A stretch of 62,192 nucleotides of DNA from positions 1 to 62,192 of the forward strand of contig DFWZ01000020.1 of assembly GCA_002381565.1 (NCBI GenBank), in the 5' to 3' direction. Below, piece after piece: positions 34,666 through 42,881 of the stretch. The notes under the pieces are model-generated. The model saw only the letters and a program-made list of their open reading frames with translations. It had not been told where the DNA came from and ran no database searches. A program made the translations under genes and the position numbers. How positions within the stretch are numbered: the stretch's first letter is position 1; each line of letters opens with the position of its first letter. The DNA comes from Gallionella sp. UBA4121 (GTDB lineage: Bacteria; Pseudomonadota; Gammaproteobacteria; Burkholderiales; Gallionellaceae).

Positions 34666-36177
34666 TTAATCCGGGCTGACCTTGGCAGGGCTTGCAGAAG
34701 CTGCCGGCGTTCGCACCAGAAGCAGCAACGGCAGCATGAATACAAAGTTGAGCGTCGCAAACCAGAAGCTGTCGATGTAACCGATGTTCTGCGCCTGATG
34801 CAGCACGGCTCGGGCGGCGAGCGCGATGCCTTGCGGGTCTTGCGTGCCGAAATGCAGCGGCGCCAGATAGGCATGCAACGCCTCGCTATAGGGCGTGATC
34901 TCGCCGCGCAACAGGCTCCATGCTTGCTCGGTGCTGCGCGAAAAGTAAGTGGCGAGGATGGAAATGCCGAGCGCGGAACCGAGCGCGCGAATCAGGCTGT
35001 AGATGCCTGCGGCTTCGGCTGCCGTATCCCTGGGCAGCGTCGTGAAGGCCAGTGTGGAAATCGGCACGAAGATCAGTCCCATGCCCATGCCTTGCAGCAT
35101 CATCGGCAGGATCAGGTCATTCGCAGTGATATCACCTGTGAAGCGGGTCATCAGGTAGTTTCCCGCAATGCTTGCCAGGATACCGATGAAGACGAATTTG
35201 CGCGGCGGTATCCTGCCTGCGAACTTGCCGACGAAGATCATCACCAGGAATGAGGCCAAGCCCCGCGGCGCCATGTACAGCCCCGCTTCGAAGGTCGGAT
35301 AGCCCAGGAAATTCTGCAAAAACAGGGATTGCAACAACATGCCGCCGAAGAAGCCGATGCCGATGGTGGTCATGATCAGGCTTGCGAACAGAAAGTTGCG
35401 GTCACGGAAGATGCGCAGATCGAACAGCGGATGGTGCTTGCCGGTCAGCGTATAAACAATGAAGAAAATCAGGGAGAGCAGCGCGATCAGGGCGGCGAAG
35501 GTCAGCATTTCTGAGCTGAACCAGTCATCCTGATTGCCGCGATCGAGCACCAGTTGCAGCGCGCCTATCCCCAATGCCAGTGAGGCGAAGCCCAGCCAGT
35601 CCATGCGCCGCGCGCGCACCGCAGTGTCCGGGACATGACGCATCGCGAGCAGGAAGGATGCAATGCCGACCGGCAGATTGATGTAAAAGGTCCAGCGCCA
35701 GCTGACGACTTCGGTGAGCCAGCCTCCCAGTGTCGGACCCAGTATCGGGGCGACCATCACGCCCATGCCCCAGATCGCCATCGCCTTGCTGCGTTGCTCG
35801 CCGGGAAATATCTGCAACATGATGGATTGCGACAAGGGTACCAGCGATGCGCCGAATACCCCCTGCATGAAGCGGAACAGCACCATCTGGAAGAGTGAGC
35901 CTGCCATGCCGCACAGCGCGGAGGTGATGACAAATCCCGCGATGCTGATGAGCAGATAGCGGCGTTGTCCCAGACGGTCCGTGAAATAACCGGTAAGCGG
36001 CATGAAAATCGCGGAGGCGATCAGGTAGGACGTGAGCACCCAGCTGATGTTGTCCGGCGTGGCGTCCAGTTGCCCCGCCATGTTGGGGAGGGCGACATTG
36101 ATGATGGTGGTGTCGAGCACCTGCATGATGGTGGCGGCCATCACGGCGATGCTGGTCAGTATCCGTTTACCCTGCAT
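34666..36177 (-). CDS. emrB: EmrB/QacA-family (DHA2) multidrug efflux transporter
   Basis: A 503-aa inner-membrane major-facilitator protein with 14 predicted helices. Family motifs are LDTTIINVALPNMAGQLDATPD in helix 1, WVLTSYLIASAIFMPLTGY, and motif C-like GPTLGGWLTEVVSWRWTFYINLP. It exports hydrophobic toxic compounds together with the adaptor EmrA, encoded just upstream. The operon order on the minus strand is marR-emrA-emrB. No outer-membrane channel gene is present here. Confidence 0.92.
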   Translation of the reverse strand: MQGKRILTSIAVMAATIMQVLDTTIINVALPNMAGQLDATPDNISWVLTSYLIASAIFMPLTGYFTDRLGQRRYLLISIAGFVITSALCGMAGSLFQMVLFRFMQGVFGASLVPLSQSIMLQIFPGEQRSKAMAIWGMGVMVAPILGPTLGGWLTEVVSWRWTFYINLPVGIASFLLAMRHVPDTAVRARRMDWLGFASLALGIGALQLVLDRGNQDDWFSSEMLTFAALIALLSLIFFIVYTLTGKHHPLFDLRIFRDRNFLFASLIMTTIGIGFFGGMLLQSLFLQNFLGYPTFEAGLYMAPRGLASFLVMIFVGKFAGRIPPRKFVFIGILASIAGNYLMTRFTGDITANDLILPMMLQGMGMGLIFVPISTLAFTTLPRDTAAEAAGIYSLIRALGSALGISILATYFSRSTEQAWSLLRGEITPYSEALHAYLAPLHFGTQDPQGIALAARAVLHQAQNIGYIDSFWFATLNFVFMLPLLLLVRTPAASASPAKVSPD

Positions 36178-36217
36178 GGAAACCTGGCACTCGTATACGA
36201 ATATGCATTACGGGTCC

Positions 36218-37198
36218 TTATTTCAGGTGCACGGTCACGGTCGCCGTCGCCCCGATGCGCAGCTCGCTCTCCGTCGGGGCAAACTTGATGCGCACCGGCA
36301 CGCGCTGCGCAATCTTGACCCAGTTGCCGGTGGCATTCTGCGGCGGCAGCAACGAGAAAGCCGTGCCTGTCCCGCCGCTCAGACTTTCCACTGTGCCTGT
36401 GAAGTGCTGCCCCGGATACATGTCCACCTGAATATCAACCTGCTGTCCGGGGCGGATGCCCGATAACTGTGTTTCTTTGAAGTTGGCATTGATGTGAAAA
36501 CTGTTTTTTTCGATGAGTGCGAACAGCGGAATGCCCGTGCCGACCATTGATCCTGCGGTGAGCGTAAGGTTGCTGATTTGTCCGTCCTGGGAAGCCGCAA
36601 CATGCGTGTGTTCAAGATCCAGTCTGGCCTGAGCGATCGCAGCCTGCGCTTTCAGCACGTCGCCGCGCTCTTCAATCTTTTCAGGCGCTGCGCGTGCCTT
36701 GGTCAATTTCGCATCCGCCTGTTCCAGCGATGCCTGAAACCCCTGCATGCGGGTCTTTGCATCATCTGATGACTGCTGCGAAAGAAAATGCTGTGCCACG
36801 AGTTTTTTGTCGCGTGCGTCGATACTGCGTGCGTTGGCAAGATCGCTTTTGCTCTGTGAGATTTGTGCCCGTGCGAGCTCAACCTCCGCGCGATCCTGGC
36901 GTGCGTTCTGCAAGGCTTGCGCCAGATCTGCCTGTGCGTGCGTCAGGGCAATTGCGTAGGGTTCAGGGTCGATATCGAACAGCGCATCGCCTTTGTGAAC
37001 GAACTGGTTTTCCTTGACGTATACGTTGATGACACGACCTGCAACCTGTGAGGCGACGTTCACCACGTCGGCATCGAGATAGGCGTTTTCTGTACTGCGC
37101 GTGGCGCCGCTGAAGTGCTCAAAGGCGAACCAACCCAGCAAGGCGGCCAGCAACAGCACGGCGAGGACATGTTTTTTATTTTCAAGGAGATATTTCAT
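36218..37198 (-). CDS. emrA: EmrA-family periplasmic adaptor
   Basis: A 326-aa HlyD-family protein with a single N-terminal helix (residues 11-28), a lipoyl half (ASQVAGRVINVYVKENQFVHKGD), a coiled-coil hairpin at about 75-180, and a second half (THVAASQDGQISNLTLTAGSMVG). It overlaps the marR stop by 4 nt (ATGA), and emrB follows 40 nt later. It links EmrB to an outer-membrane channel coded elsewhere. Confidence 0.91.
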   Translation of the reverse strand: MKYLLENKKHVLAVLLLAALLGWFAFEHFSGATRSTENAYLDADVVNVASQVAGRVINVYVKENQFVHKGDALFDIDPEPYAIALTHAQADLAQALQNARQDRAEVELARAQISQSKSDLANARSIDARDKKLVAQHFLSQQSSDDAKTRMQGFQASLEQADAKLTKARAAPEKIEERGDVLKAQAAIAQARLDLEHTHVAASQDGQISNLTLTAGSMVGTGIPLFALIEKNSFHINANFKETQLSGIRPGQQVDIQVDMYPGQHFTGTVESLSGGTGTAFSLLPPQNATGNWVKIAQRVPVRIKFAPTESELRIGATATVTVHLK

Positions 37199-37626
37199 GT
37201 GAGCGATCCCAGTCTGCTGCGAATATTGTTCATGACGTTGAGTGCGTTCTGGATTTCGGCCTGACTCAGTCCGGTCAATACGCTTCGGCGCAAGTCGCAG
37301 GCCGTTGAGCGGATGTTTTCAACACTCGCTATCCCGGTATCTGACAGGCGCAGGTGTTTGACCCTGCGGTCAGTCTCGCTGCTACAGCGTTTGAGCAGGC
37401 CTTCCTTTTCCATGCGATCGACCAGTCTGACCAGCGTCGCGGCTTCTATACCCATGCATTGGGCCAGTTCGCTATGAGTGCATCCATCGTTGCGCGACAG
37501 ATGCAGCAGCAGCATCCAGCGGGACATGGTAAATCCCAGCGGCCTCAACTGTCGATCCAGCGCGATGCGCCAGGCATGGGTCGTCAGGAACATGGCTTCC
37601 GAGAACTGTTCGTCCAAAGGCTTCAT
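37195..37626 (-). CDS. MarR-family transcriptional repressor of the emr genes
   Basis: A 143-aa winged-helix regulator. The recognition region GCTHSELAQCMGIEAATLVRLVDRMEKEG and wing SSETDRRVKHLRLSDTG are typical. It is the first gene of the marR-emrA-emrB operon, so it probably represses its own operon and responds to a drug or phenolic ligand. A partly palindromic site lies 19 nt before the start codon. The ligand is unknown. Confidence 0.9.
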   Translation of the reverse strand: MKPLDEQFSEAMFLTTHAWRIALDRQLRPLGFTMSRWMLLLHLSRNDGCTHSELAQCMGIEAATLVRLVDRMEKEGLLKRCSSETDRRVKHLRLSDTGIASVENIRSTACDLRRSVLTGLSQAEIQNALNVMNNIRSRLGSLT

Positions 37627-37644
37627 TATTTGTTTTCATGCTAA

Positions 37645-37662
37645 TAGTTAGCCAGCTAGCGA
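37645..37662. promoter_or_regulatory. Candidate MarR operator
   Basis: TAGTTAGC-CA-GCTAGCGA is an imperfect inverted repeat (GTTAGC/GCTAGC core, five of six pairs). An overlapping GCTAA-TAG-TTAGC repeat starts at 37640. It resembles TTAGC/GCTAA operators of MarR proteins and lies just upstream of the marR start on the minus strand, where binding would block transcription. Inference only. Confidence 0.4.
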
Positions 37663-37756
37663 TAATGAATGATGTCCTGGATTTTGTCGAGAGCCGGCAT
37701 CGCTGTCAGGCAGGTTATCCGGCAAGCGCCGCCTCAAAAGTCTGCATAACCGGCCC

Positions 37757-37778
37757 GCCTGTCTGCCGACAGACAGGC
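37757..37778. repeat. Perfect 9-bp inverted repeat, CCGA loop
   Basis: GCCTGTCTG-CCGA-CAGACAGGC lies in the 200-bp spacer between marR and the DUF1854 gene. No T tract follows on either strand, so it is not a standard terminator. It could still protect or end the transcript of the DUF1854 gene that stops at 37827. Confidence 0.6.
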
Positions 37779-37826
37779 AATGAAAGCATCGGTGGACGTT
37801 TGGTTTTGTGCGATTGAGGCGAGCGG

Positions 37827-38288
37827 CTACAGAAACCTGTCCAGCAGTTTTCGGCTGTGGGCGTCCAGTTTTTCTATATTGCGTATCAGGAACGAAATGC
37901 CGTGCCCGTCGGTGATCAGCAGTGCTGTGTGTGACAGCCGGCGGATGTGATCTTCTGCCTTGAGCAGCAACTCGGTGTCGCCTCTGTCCGTTTCCACTTG
38001 CCAGGTGCTGGGTGTTGCAAAGCCTGACACCTGACTGATGCGGCTGATTTCAGGGGTGAATTCGCGGCTTGCCAGTTCCTCAATGATCAGTGCGCGGATA
38101 TCGTCAGGCAAACTGTCCAGTCTGTCTATCCATGCCAGCTCATGACCCTCACGGCTGATCAGCGACAGGCATTCATCGGGGGCTGCAATCGGGAAGGCGC
38201 GCACCGGCACGACGCCTTCATGCGTCTCGTCCTCGCGGTTGTACACCAGGCGGCCGGCGGCGTTGCGCGTTAATTGAAAGTCGCTCAT
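37827..38288 (-). CDS. Cyanophycin-associated DUF1854 protein
   Basis: A 153-aa soluble protein of the DUF1854 family: an N-terminal 'LTRNAAGRLVYNRED' strand, HEGVVPVRAFPIAAPDE, and a C-terminal ADHIRRLSHTALLITDGHG. The family is known to sit beside cyanophycin synthetase genes, with an ABC exporter-like protein as partner, as here. Its start overlaps the stop of the ABC gene by 4 nt, so the two are translated together. The molecular role is not known. Confidence 0.85.
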   Translation of the reverse strand: MSDFQLTRNAAGRLVYNREDETHEGVVPVRAFPIAAPDECLSLISREGHELAWIDRLDSLPDDIRALIIEELASREFTPEISRISQVSGFATPSTWQVETDRGDTELLLKAEDHIRRLSHTALLITDGHGISFLIRNIEKLDAHSRKLLDRFL

Positions 38289-40564
38289 GCGCTCACCTTG
38301 CTGTCAATCTGAACTTTCTCTTCCGCGTCAGACATGTCGGTATCCACGTTGCGCGCCTGTGCCTGATACAGCCGGTAATAAGCACCTTGTTTTGCCATCA
38401 GTTCGTCGTGATTGCCGATTTCGACGATTTCTCCTTTGTCCAGCACCACCAGACGATTTGCCTTGTGCAGGGTGGAGAGGCGATGAGCGATGGCGATCGT
38501 GGTGCGGCCATGCACGAGATTGTCCAGGGCTTTCTGAATTTCCTTTTCGGTTTCGGTATCCACTGACGCAGTCGCTTCATCGAGTATCAGAATGCGCGGG
38601 TCGATCAGCAGTGCACGGGCGATCGAGATGCGCTGGCGTTCCCCGCCGGACAGTCCGTGTCCTCGTTCGCCGACCAGCGAGTCGTAACCGTGCGGCAGGC
38701 GCAGGATGAATTCGTGGGCGTGAGCGGCACGTGCGGCGGCGATAATTTCAGCGCGCGTGGCATCGGGTTTACCGTAGGCGATGTTCTCGGCTATGCTGCC
38801 GAAGAACAGGAAGGGATCCTGCAATACCAGTCCGATGTGGCGGCGATATTCCGAGACGGGCAAGGATCTGATATTCACGCCATCAATGCTGATCGAACCC
38901 TCGGTTACATCATAAAAACGGCACATCAGATTGACCAGCGTGCTTTTTCCGGAACCGCTGTGGCCGACCAGGCCGATCATCTCGCCGGGTTCTATGACAA
39001 GGCTCAAGCCCTTGATGACGGCACGATTGCCATAGCGGAATCCGGCATCTTTCAATTCAATCCGGCCTTCTATCTTGCCCAGATGAACCGGGTTGGCGGG
39101 TTCGGGCACGCTGGAGACATGATCGAGAATGTCGAAAATGCGTTTTGCGCCGGCAGCGGCCTTCTGCGTGACGGATACGATACGGCTCATCGAGTCCAGA
39201 CGCGCATAGAAACGGCTGATGTAAGCTAAAAAGGCAGTCAGCACACCGACGGTGATTTCGTTGCGCGAGACCTGCCAGATGCCGAACGCCCACACTACCA
39301 GCAGGCCGATTTCGGTCAAAAGCGACACGCTGGGCGTGAACAGCGACCAGATTTTATTGATGCGGTCATTTACCTGCAGGTTGTGCTGGTTGGCAGTCTG
39401 AAAGCGTTCCGCTTCGCGCCTCTCCTGGGCGAAAGCCTTGACCACGCGGATGCCGGGTATGGTGTCGGCCAGCACGTTGCTCACTTGTGACCAGACGCGA
39501 TCTATTTTTTCAAAACCGGTGCGCAGGCGATCGCGCACATGGTGAATCATCCAGGCGATGAACGGCAACGGCAGCAAGGTCACCAGCGCCAGCCACGGAT
39601 TGATGGAAAAAAGAATCACCGATGTCATCACGATCATCAGTACATCTGTCGCAAAATCAAGCAGATGCAGAGACAAGAAGACGCAGATTCGATCCGATTC
39701 AGAACCGATGCGTGACATCAGATCACCTGTGCGCTTGCCGCCGAAGTATTCCAGCGAGAGGCGCAACAGATGCTCATAGGTAATGGTGCGCAAATCCGCC
39801 CCGATCCGTTCGCTGACCAGCGCCAGGATATAGGTCTTCGCCCAGCCCAGGCCCCAGGCCAGCAGTGCTGAGCCTAACAGCCCGGCGAGCAGCCAGGTCA
39901 CGATGACAAAATCAATCGGCGTGCCGTTCTGATAAGGAATCAGCACCTTGTCCATCAGCGGCATGGTGAGGTAGGGTGGCACCAGCGTGGCAGCAGTGGA
40001 GGCCAGCATCAGCAGGAACCCGGCGAGCAGCTGCCACTGATAGGGTTTTGCGAAACGCCACAGGCGTAACAGCGTCCAGGCCCGTGGCGGTGCGTTGAGC
40101 GTACTGCTGCAATGCGGGCATTCGGTCTGATCCGTTGTCAGGGGCGTTAAGCAATCGGGGCAGAATTCAGGCACCTCTTGCGGGACAGCATTGCCGGTGA
40201 TGAAACGGGTAAGCTGTTGTTGGAACTGTTTGATAAAACGCGTGGGCTGAACGGCCAGTGTGTAAAACCAGCAGGCCATGCGGTTCCCCCCGTCGAACAA
40301 CTCGATTCTGCCCACGCCGCCGTGATCGTGACTCTGAAGCGTCAGCCCCTCATGATAGGGGTAGTCACGAATATGCCGGCCGTCAAGGCAGAGCAGGCGC
40401 TGGTTGGTCACAATCAGCAGGCTTGGCGAAAAGTTCAGACTATCATCGAGATTGATCGCGAGTTGGGCCAGGATCTCTTCATTATCCAACAGCTGTGACT
40501 GTGCAATGGTGCGCCATGCGTCCGGAAATGATGTGGCGTTTGTAGGGAGGGAGGGTGTATTCAC
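38285..40564 (-). CDS. Cyanophycin-associated ABC transporter with PH-like and zinc-ribbon N-terminus
   Basis: A fused permease-ATPase of about 759 aa. The first ~120 residues form a soluble domain (SPSLLIVTNQRLLCLDG ... CWFYTLAVQPTRFI) of PH-like appearance. A four-cysteine ribbon follows (CPDC-x10-CPHC, about residues 135-150). Then come six exporter helices (from about 175) and an ATPase with Walker A GHSGSGKSTL, LSGGERQRISIARALL and LILDEATASVD. No ATG is available near the start. I chose GTG 40564, but TTG 40600 is in frame and possible. It is divergent from cphA' and overlaps the DUF1854 gene. The substrate is unknown. Confidence 0.85.
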   Translation of the reverse strand: MNTPSLPTNATSFPDAWRTIAQSQLLDNEEILAQLAINLDDSLNFSPSLLIVTNQRLLCLDGRHIRDYPYHEGLTLQSHDHGGVGRIELFDGGNRMACWFYTLAVQPTRFIKQFQQQLTRFITGNAVPQEVPEFCPDCLTPLTTDQTECPHCSSTLNAPPRAWTLLRLWRFAKPYQWQLLAGFLLMLASTAATLVPPYLTMPLMDKVLIPYQNGTPIDFVIVTWLLAGLLGSALLAWGLGWAKTYILALVSERIGADLRTITYEHLLRLSLEYFGGKRTGDLMSRIGSESDRICVFLSLHLLDFATDVLMIVMTSVILFSINPWLALVTLLPLPFIAWMIHHVRDRLRTGFEKIDRVWSQVSNVLADTIPGIRVVKAFAQERREAERFQTANQHNLQVNDRINKIWSLFTPSVSLLTEIGLLVVWAFGIWQVSRNEITVGVLTAFLAYISRFYARLDSMSRIVSVTQKAAAGAKRIFDILDHVSSVPEPANPVHLGKIEGRIELKDAGFRYGNRAVIKGLSLVIEPGEMIGLVGHSGSGKSTLVNLMCRFYDVTEGSISIDGVNIRSLPVSEYRRHIGLVLQDPFLFFGSIAENIAYGKPDATRAEIIAAARAAHAHEFILRLPHGYDSLVGERGHGLSGGERQRISIARALLIDPRILILDEATASVDTETEKEIQKALDNLVHGRTTIAIAHRLSTLHKANRLVVLDKGEIVEIGNHDELMAKQGAYYRLYQAQARNVDTDMSDAEEKVQIDSKVSA

Positions 40565-40606
40565 TGGCGGAGATATTACTACAATAAATCGCGCTGACAA
40601 ACAGTT

Positions 40607-40634
40607 TTGCCGCGCCCTCTGGTAAACTTAAAAT
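40607..40634 (+). promoter_or_regulatory. Candidate sigma70-type promoter for cphA'-cphA
   Basis: TTGCCG (40607-40612) and TAAAAT (40629-40634) are 16 nt apart in the divergent spacer upstream of cphA'. The predicted start would leave a leader of about 65 nt. The match is moderate. Confidence 0.3.
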
Positions 40635-40707
40635 ATGTTGTCGGTAAACCAAAAGGCTATGCTCTGCGTTAATCGTCTCACGTTACACAATTTACCAGGA
40701 AGGTTTG

Positions 40708-42864
40708 ATGGAGTTTCTCAAAATATTGCCTCTGCGGGGTCCGAATATCTGGACGTATCGCCCCGTGCTGGAGGTGTGGCTGGACATCGGTGCACTAGAA
40801 GATTCGCCTTCCAATACGATTCCCGGTTTCTACGAACGACTCACCAAATGGTTGCCGACGCTGGCAGAACACCGCTGCGGTATCGGTGAGCGCGGCGGGT
40901 TCCTGCAACGTTTGCGCGAGGGCACCTGGCCGGGCCACATACTCGAACACGTCACCATCGAGCTGCAAAACCTCTCCGGCATGCAGAGCGGTTTTGGCAA
41001 GGCGCGTGAAACTTCAGTGCGCGGGATTTACAAGGTTGTGGTGCGCTCGCGCAATGAAGCTGTGAGTCGTGCCGCGTTGCATGATGCCCGCGAGCTGATC
41101 ATCGCGGCGATGAATGACAAACCCTATGATGTGGCGCCTGTCGTCGCACGATTGAATGAAATGGTCGATGCACTGTGTCTGGGACCCAGCACTGCGTGTA
41201 TCGTTGACGCGGCAACGGACAGAGGTATTCCATCCATACGCCTGACCGAAGGCAATCTGGTGCAGTTGGGCTACGGCGCCCGTCAGCACCGCATCTGGAC
41301 CGCCGAGACTGATCAGACCAGCGCAATTGGCGAGAGCATTTCCAGAGACAAAGACCTCACCAAGAGCTTGCTGCAAGCCTGCGGCGTACCTGTTCCGGAG
41401 GGCAGGATCGTCGACAGCCCTGGAGACGCGTGGGAGGCCGCGGAAGAGATCGGCTTACCGGTGGTTGTCAAGCCTTCCGATGGCAATCACGGGCGAGGCG
41501 TATCCACCGATCTGATGACACGTGAGGAAGTCGAGGCGGCATTCAAACTGGCGGAGAGTGAGGGCAGCGAAGTCATCGTCGAACGATTCGTGCGCGGCAA
41601 TGAGCATCGGCTGCTGGTGGTCGGCGGACGCCTGGCGGCAGCGGCTCGTGGCGAGTCGGTGTCGCTGATCGCAGATGGTTTATCGTCGATCAGAAAGCTT
41701 ATCGACGAACAGATCAATACCGATCCGCGTCGCGGCGAAGCCGAGGAGTTTCCGCTGGATGTGGTTAGCATCGATACGAATCCTGCTGCCCAGTTCGAGA
41801 TCACACGGCAGGGCTATAACGCTGATTCAATCCCGCCGCAAGGGGCGCAGGTGCTGATTCAGCGCAACGGCAATGTCGCCTTTGATGTCACCGATCTGGT
41901 TCATCCCGATGTGGTACAGACGGCAACACTTGCTGCGCGCATCATTGGGCTGGACATCGCCGGCATTGATCTCGTGGCGGAGGATATTTCGCGCCCGCTG
42001 GCCGAGCAAGGTGGTGCCATTGTAGAAATCAACGCGGGTCCCGGCCTGCTCATGCACCTGAAACCTGCATCAGGTGAGCCCCGCCCGGTGGGGCGCGCCA
42101 TCGTCGACAGTCTGTTCTCAGGCAATGAGAGCGGCCGTATTCCCGTAGTCGGGATTTGCGGCACGCATGGCAAAGCACAGGTTGCACGCATTGTGGCACG
42201 CTTGCTGAAACTGGCGGGTTTCCATGTGGGTCTTGCCAGCAGCGAGGGGCTGTCTTTTGACAAGCGCGTCGTGGATAAGCGCGACAGTGCGACCTGGGCT
42301 GCCGCACAGAAAGTATTGCTGAACCGTTCGGTGGATGCGGCGGTTATTGAAAACAGTATAGAGACGATCTTGTCCGAAGGTCTGGGCTACGACCGCTGCC
42401 AGATCGGTATTGTCACGAACCTGGAGCCTGTTTGTCATTTTGGCGAGTACTACATCGAGACCGATGAACAGGTATGCAATGTACTGCGCACTCAGGTAGA
42501 TGTCGTGCTGTCAGACGGCGTAGCCGTGCTCAATGGATCTGACCCGCTGGTAGCCGGGCTGGCGCAGTATTGCGATGGTGAGGTAATGTTTTTTGCAGTT
42601 CAAGGTGAGTTACCCGCCTTGGCTCAGCATCTGGAGGCGGGCGGACGTGCGGTATTGGTGCGCGATGGACAGATCGTGCTTTGTCAGGGTGAGAAGGAAG
42701 TTGTGTTGTTCAAGCTGGCGGCCGTGCCGGTTGGCCAGTGCAACCAATCTCAACTTGAGAATGTGCTGGCGGCAGTCGCGGCAGCCTGGGCACTGGGAAT
42801 ATCGCCGGATCTTGTTCGTGCCGGCATTGCGACATTTGAAATGGCTGATGTCTTAGTCAAATAA
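40708..42864 (+). CDS. Cyanophycin synthetase-like protein CphA' (Mur domain degenerate, C-terminus missing)
   Basis: A 718-aa protein with the CphA N-terminal domain (LPLRGPNIWTYRPVLEVWLD) and an apparently intact ATP-grasp domain at about residues 215-470 (VVVKPSDGNHGRGV, VEINAGPGLLMHLKP). The Mur-ligase-like part has a damaged P-loop, GTHGKAQV in place of GTNGKTTT. The protein ends about 140 residues earlier than the neighbouring CphA, without the Mur C-terminal domain. It may add only one of the two amino acids, polymerise dipeptides as reported for cyanobacterial CphA2, or support CphA. ATG 40708 follows AGGAAGG; a TTG one codon upstream is possible. cphA starts 17 nt later. Confidence 0.85.
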   Translation: MEFLKILPLRGPNIWTYRPVLEVWLDIGALEDSPSNTIPGFYERLTKWLPTLAEHRCGIGERGGFLQRLREGTWPGHILEHVTIELQNLSGMQSGFGKARETSVRGIYKVVVRSRNEAVSRAALHDARELIIAAMNDKPYDVAPVVARLNEMVDALCLGPSTACIVDAATDRGIPSIRLTEGNLVQLGYGARQHRIWTAETDQTSAIGESISRDKDLTKSLLQACGVPVPEGRIVDSPGDAWEAAEEIGLPVVVKPSDGNHGRGVSTDLMTREEVEAAFKLAESEGSEVIVERFVRGNEHRLLVVGGRLAAAARGESVSLIADGLSSIRKLIDEQINTDPRRGEAEEFPLDVVSIDTNPAAQFEITRQGYNADSIPPQGAQVLIQRNGNVAFDVTDLVHPDVVQTATLAARIIGLDIAGIDLVAEDISRPLAEQGGAIVEINAGPGLLMHLKPASGEPRPVGRAIVDSLFSGNESGRIPVVGICGTHGKAQVARIVARLLKLAGFHVGLASSEGLSFDKRVVDKRDSATWAAAQKVLLNRSVDAAVIENSIETILSEGLGYDRCQIGIVTNLEPVCHFGEYYIETDEQVCNVLRTQVDVVLSDGVAVLNGSDPLVAGLAQYCDGEVMFFAVQGELPALAQHLEAGGRAVLVRDGQIVLCQGEKEVVLFKLAAVPVGQCNQSQLENVLAAVAAAWALGISPDLVRAGIATFEMADVLVK

Positions 42865-42881
42865 ATACAGGGAAGTTTGTA

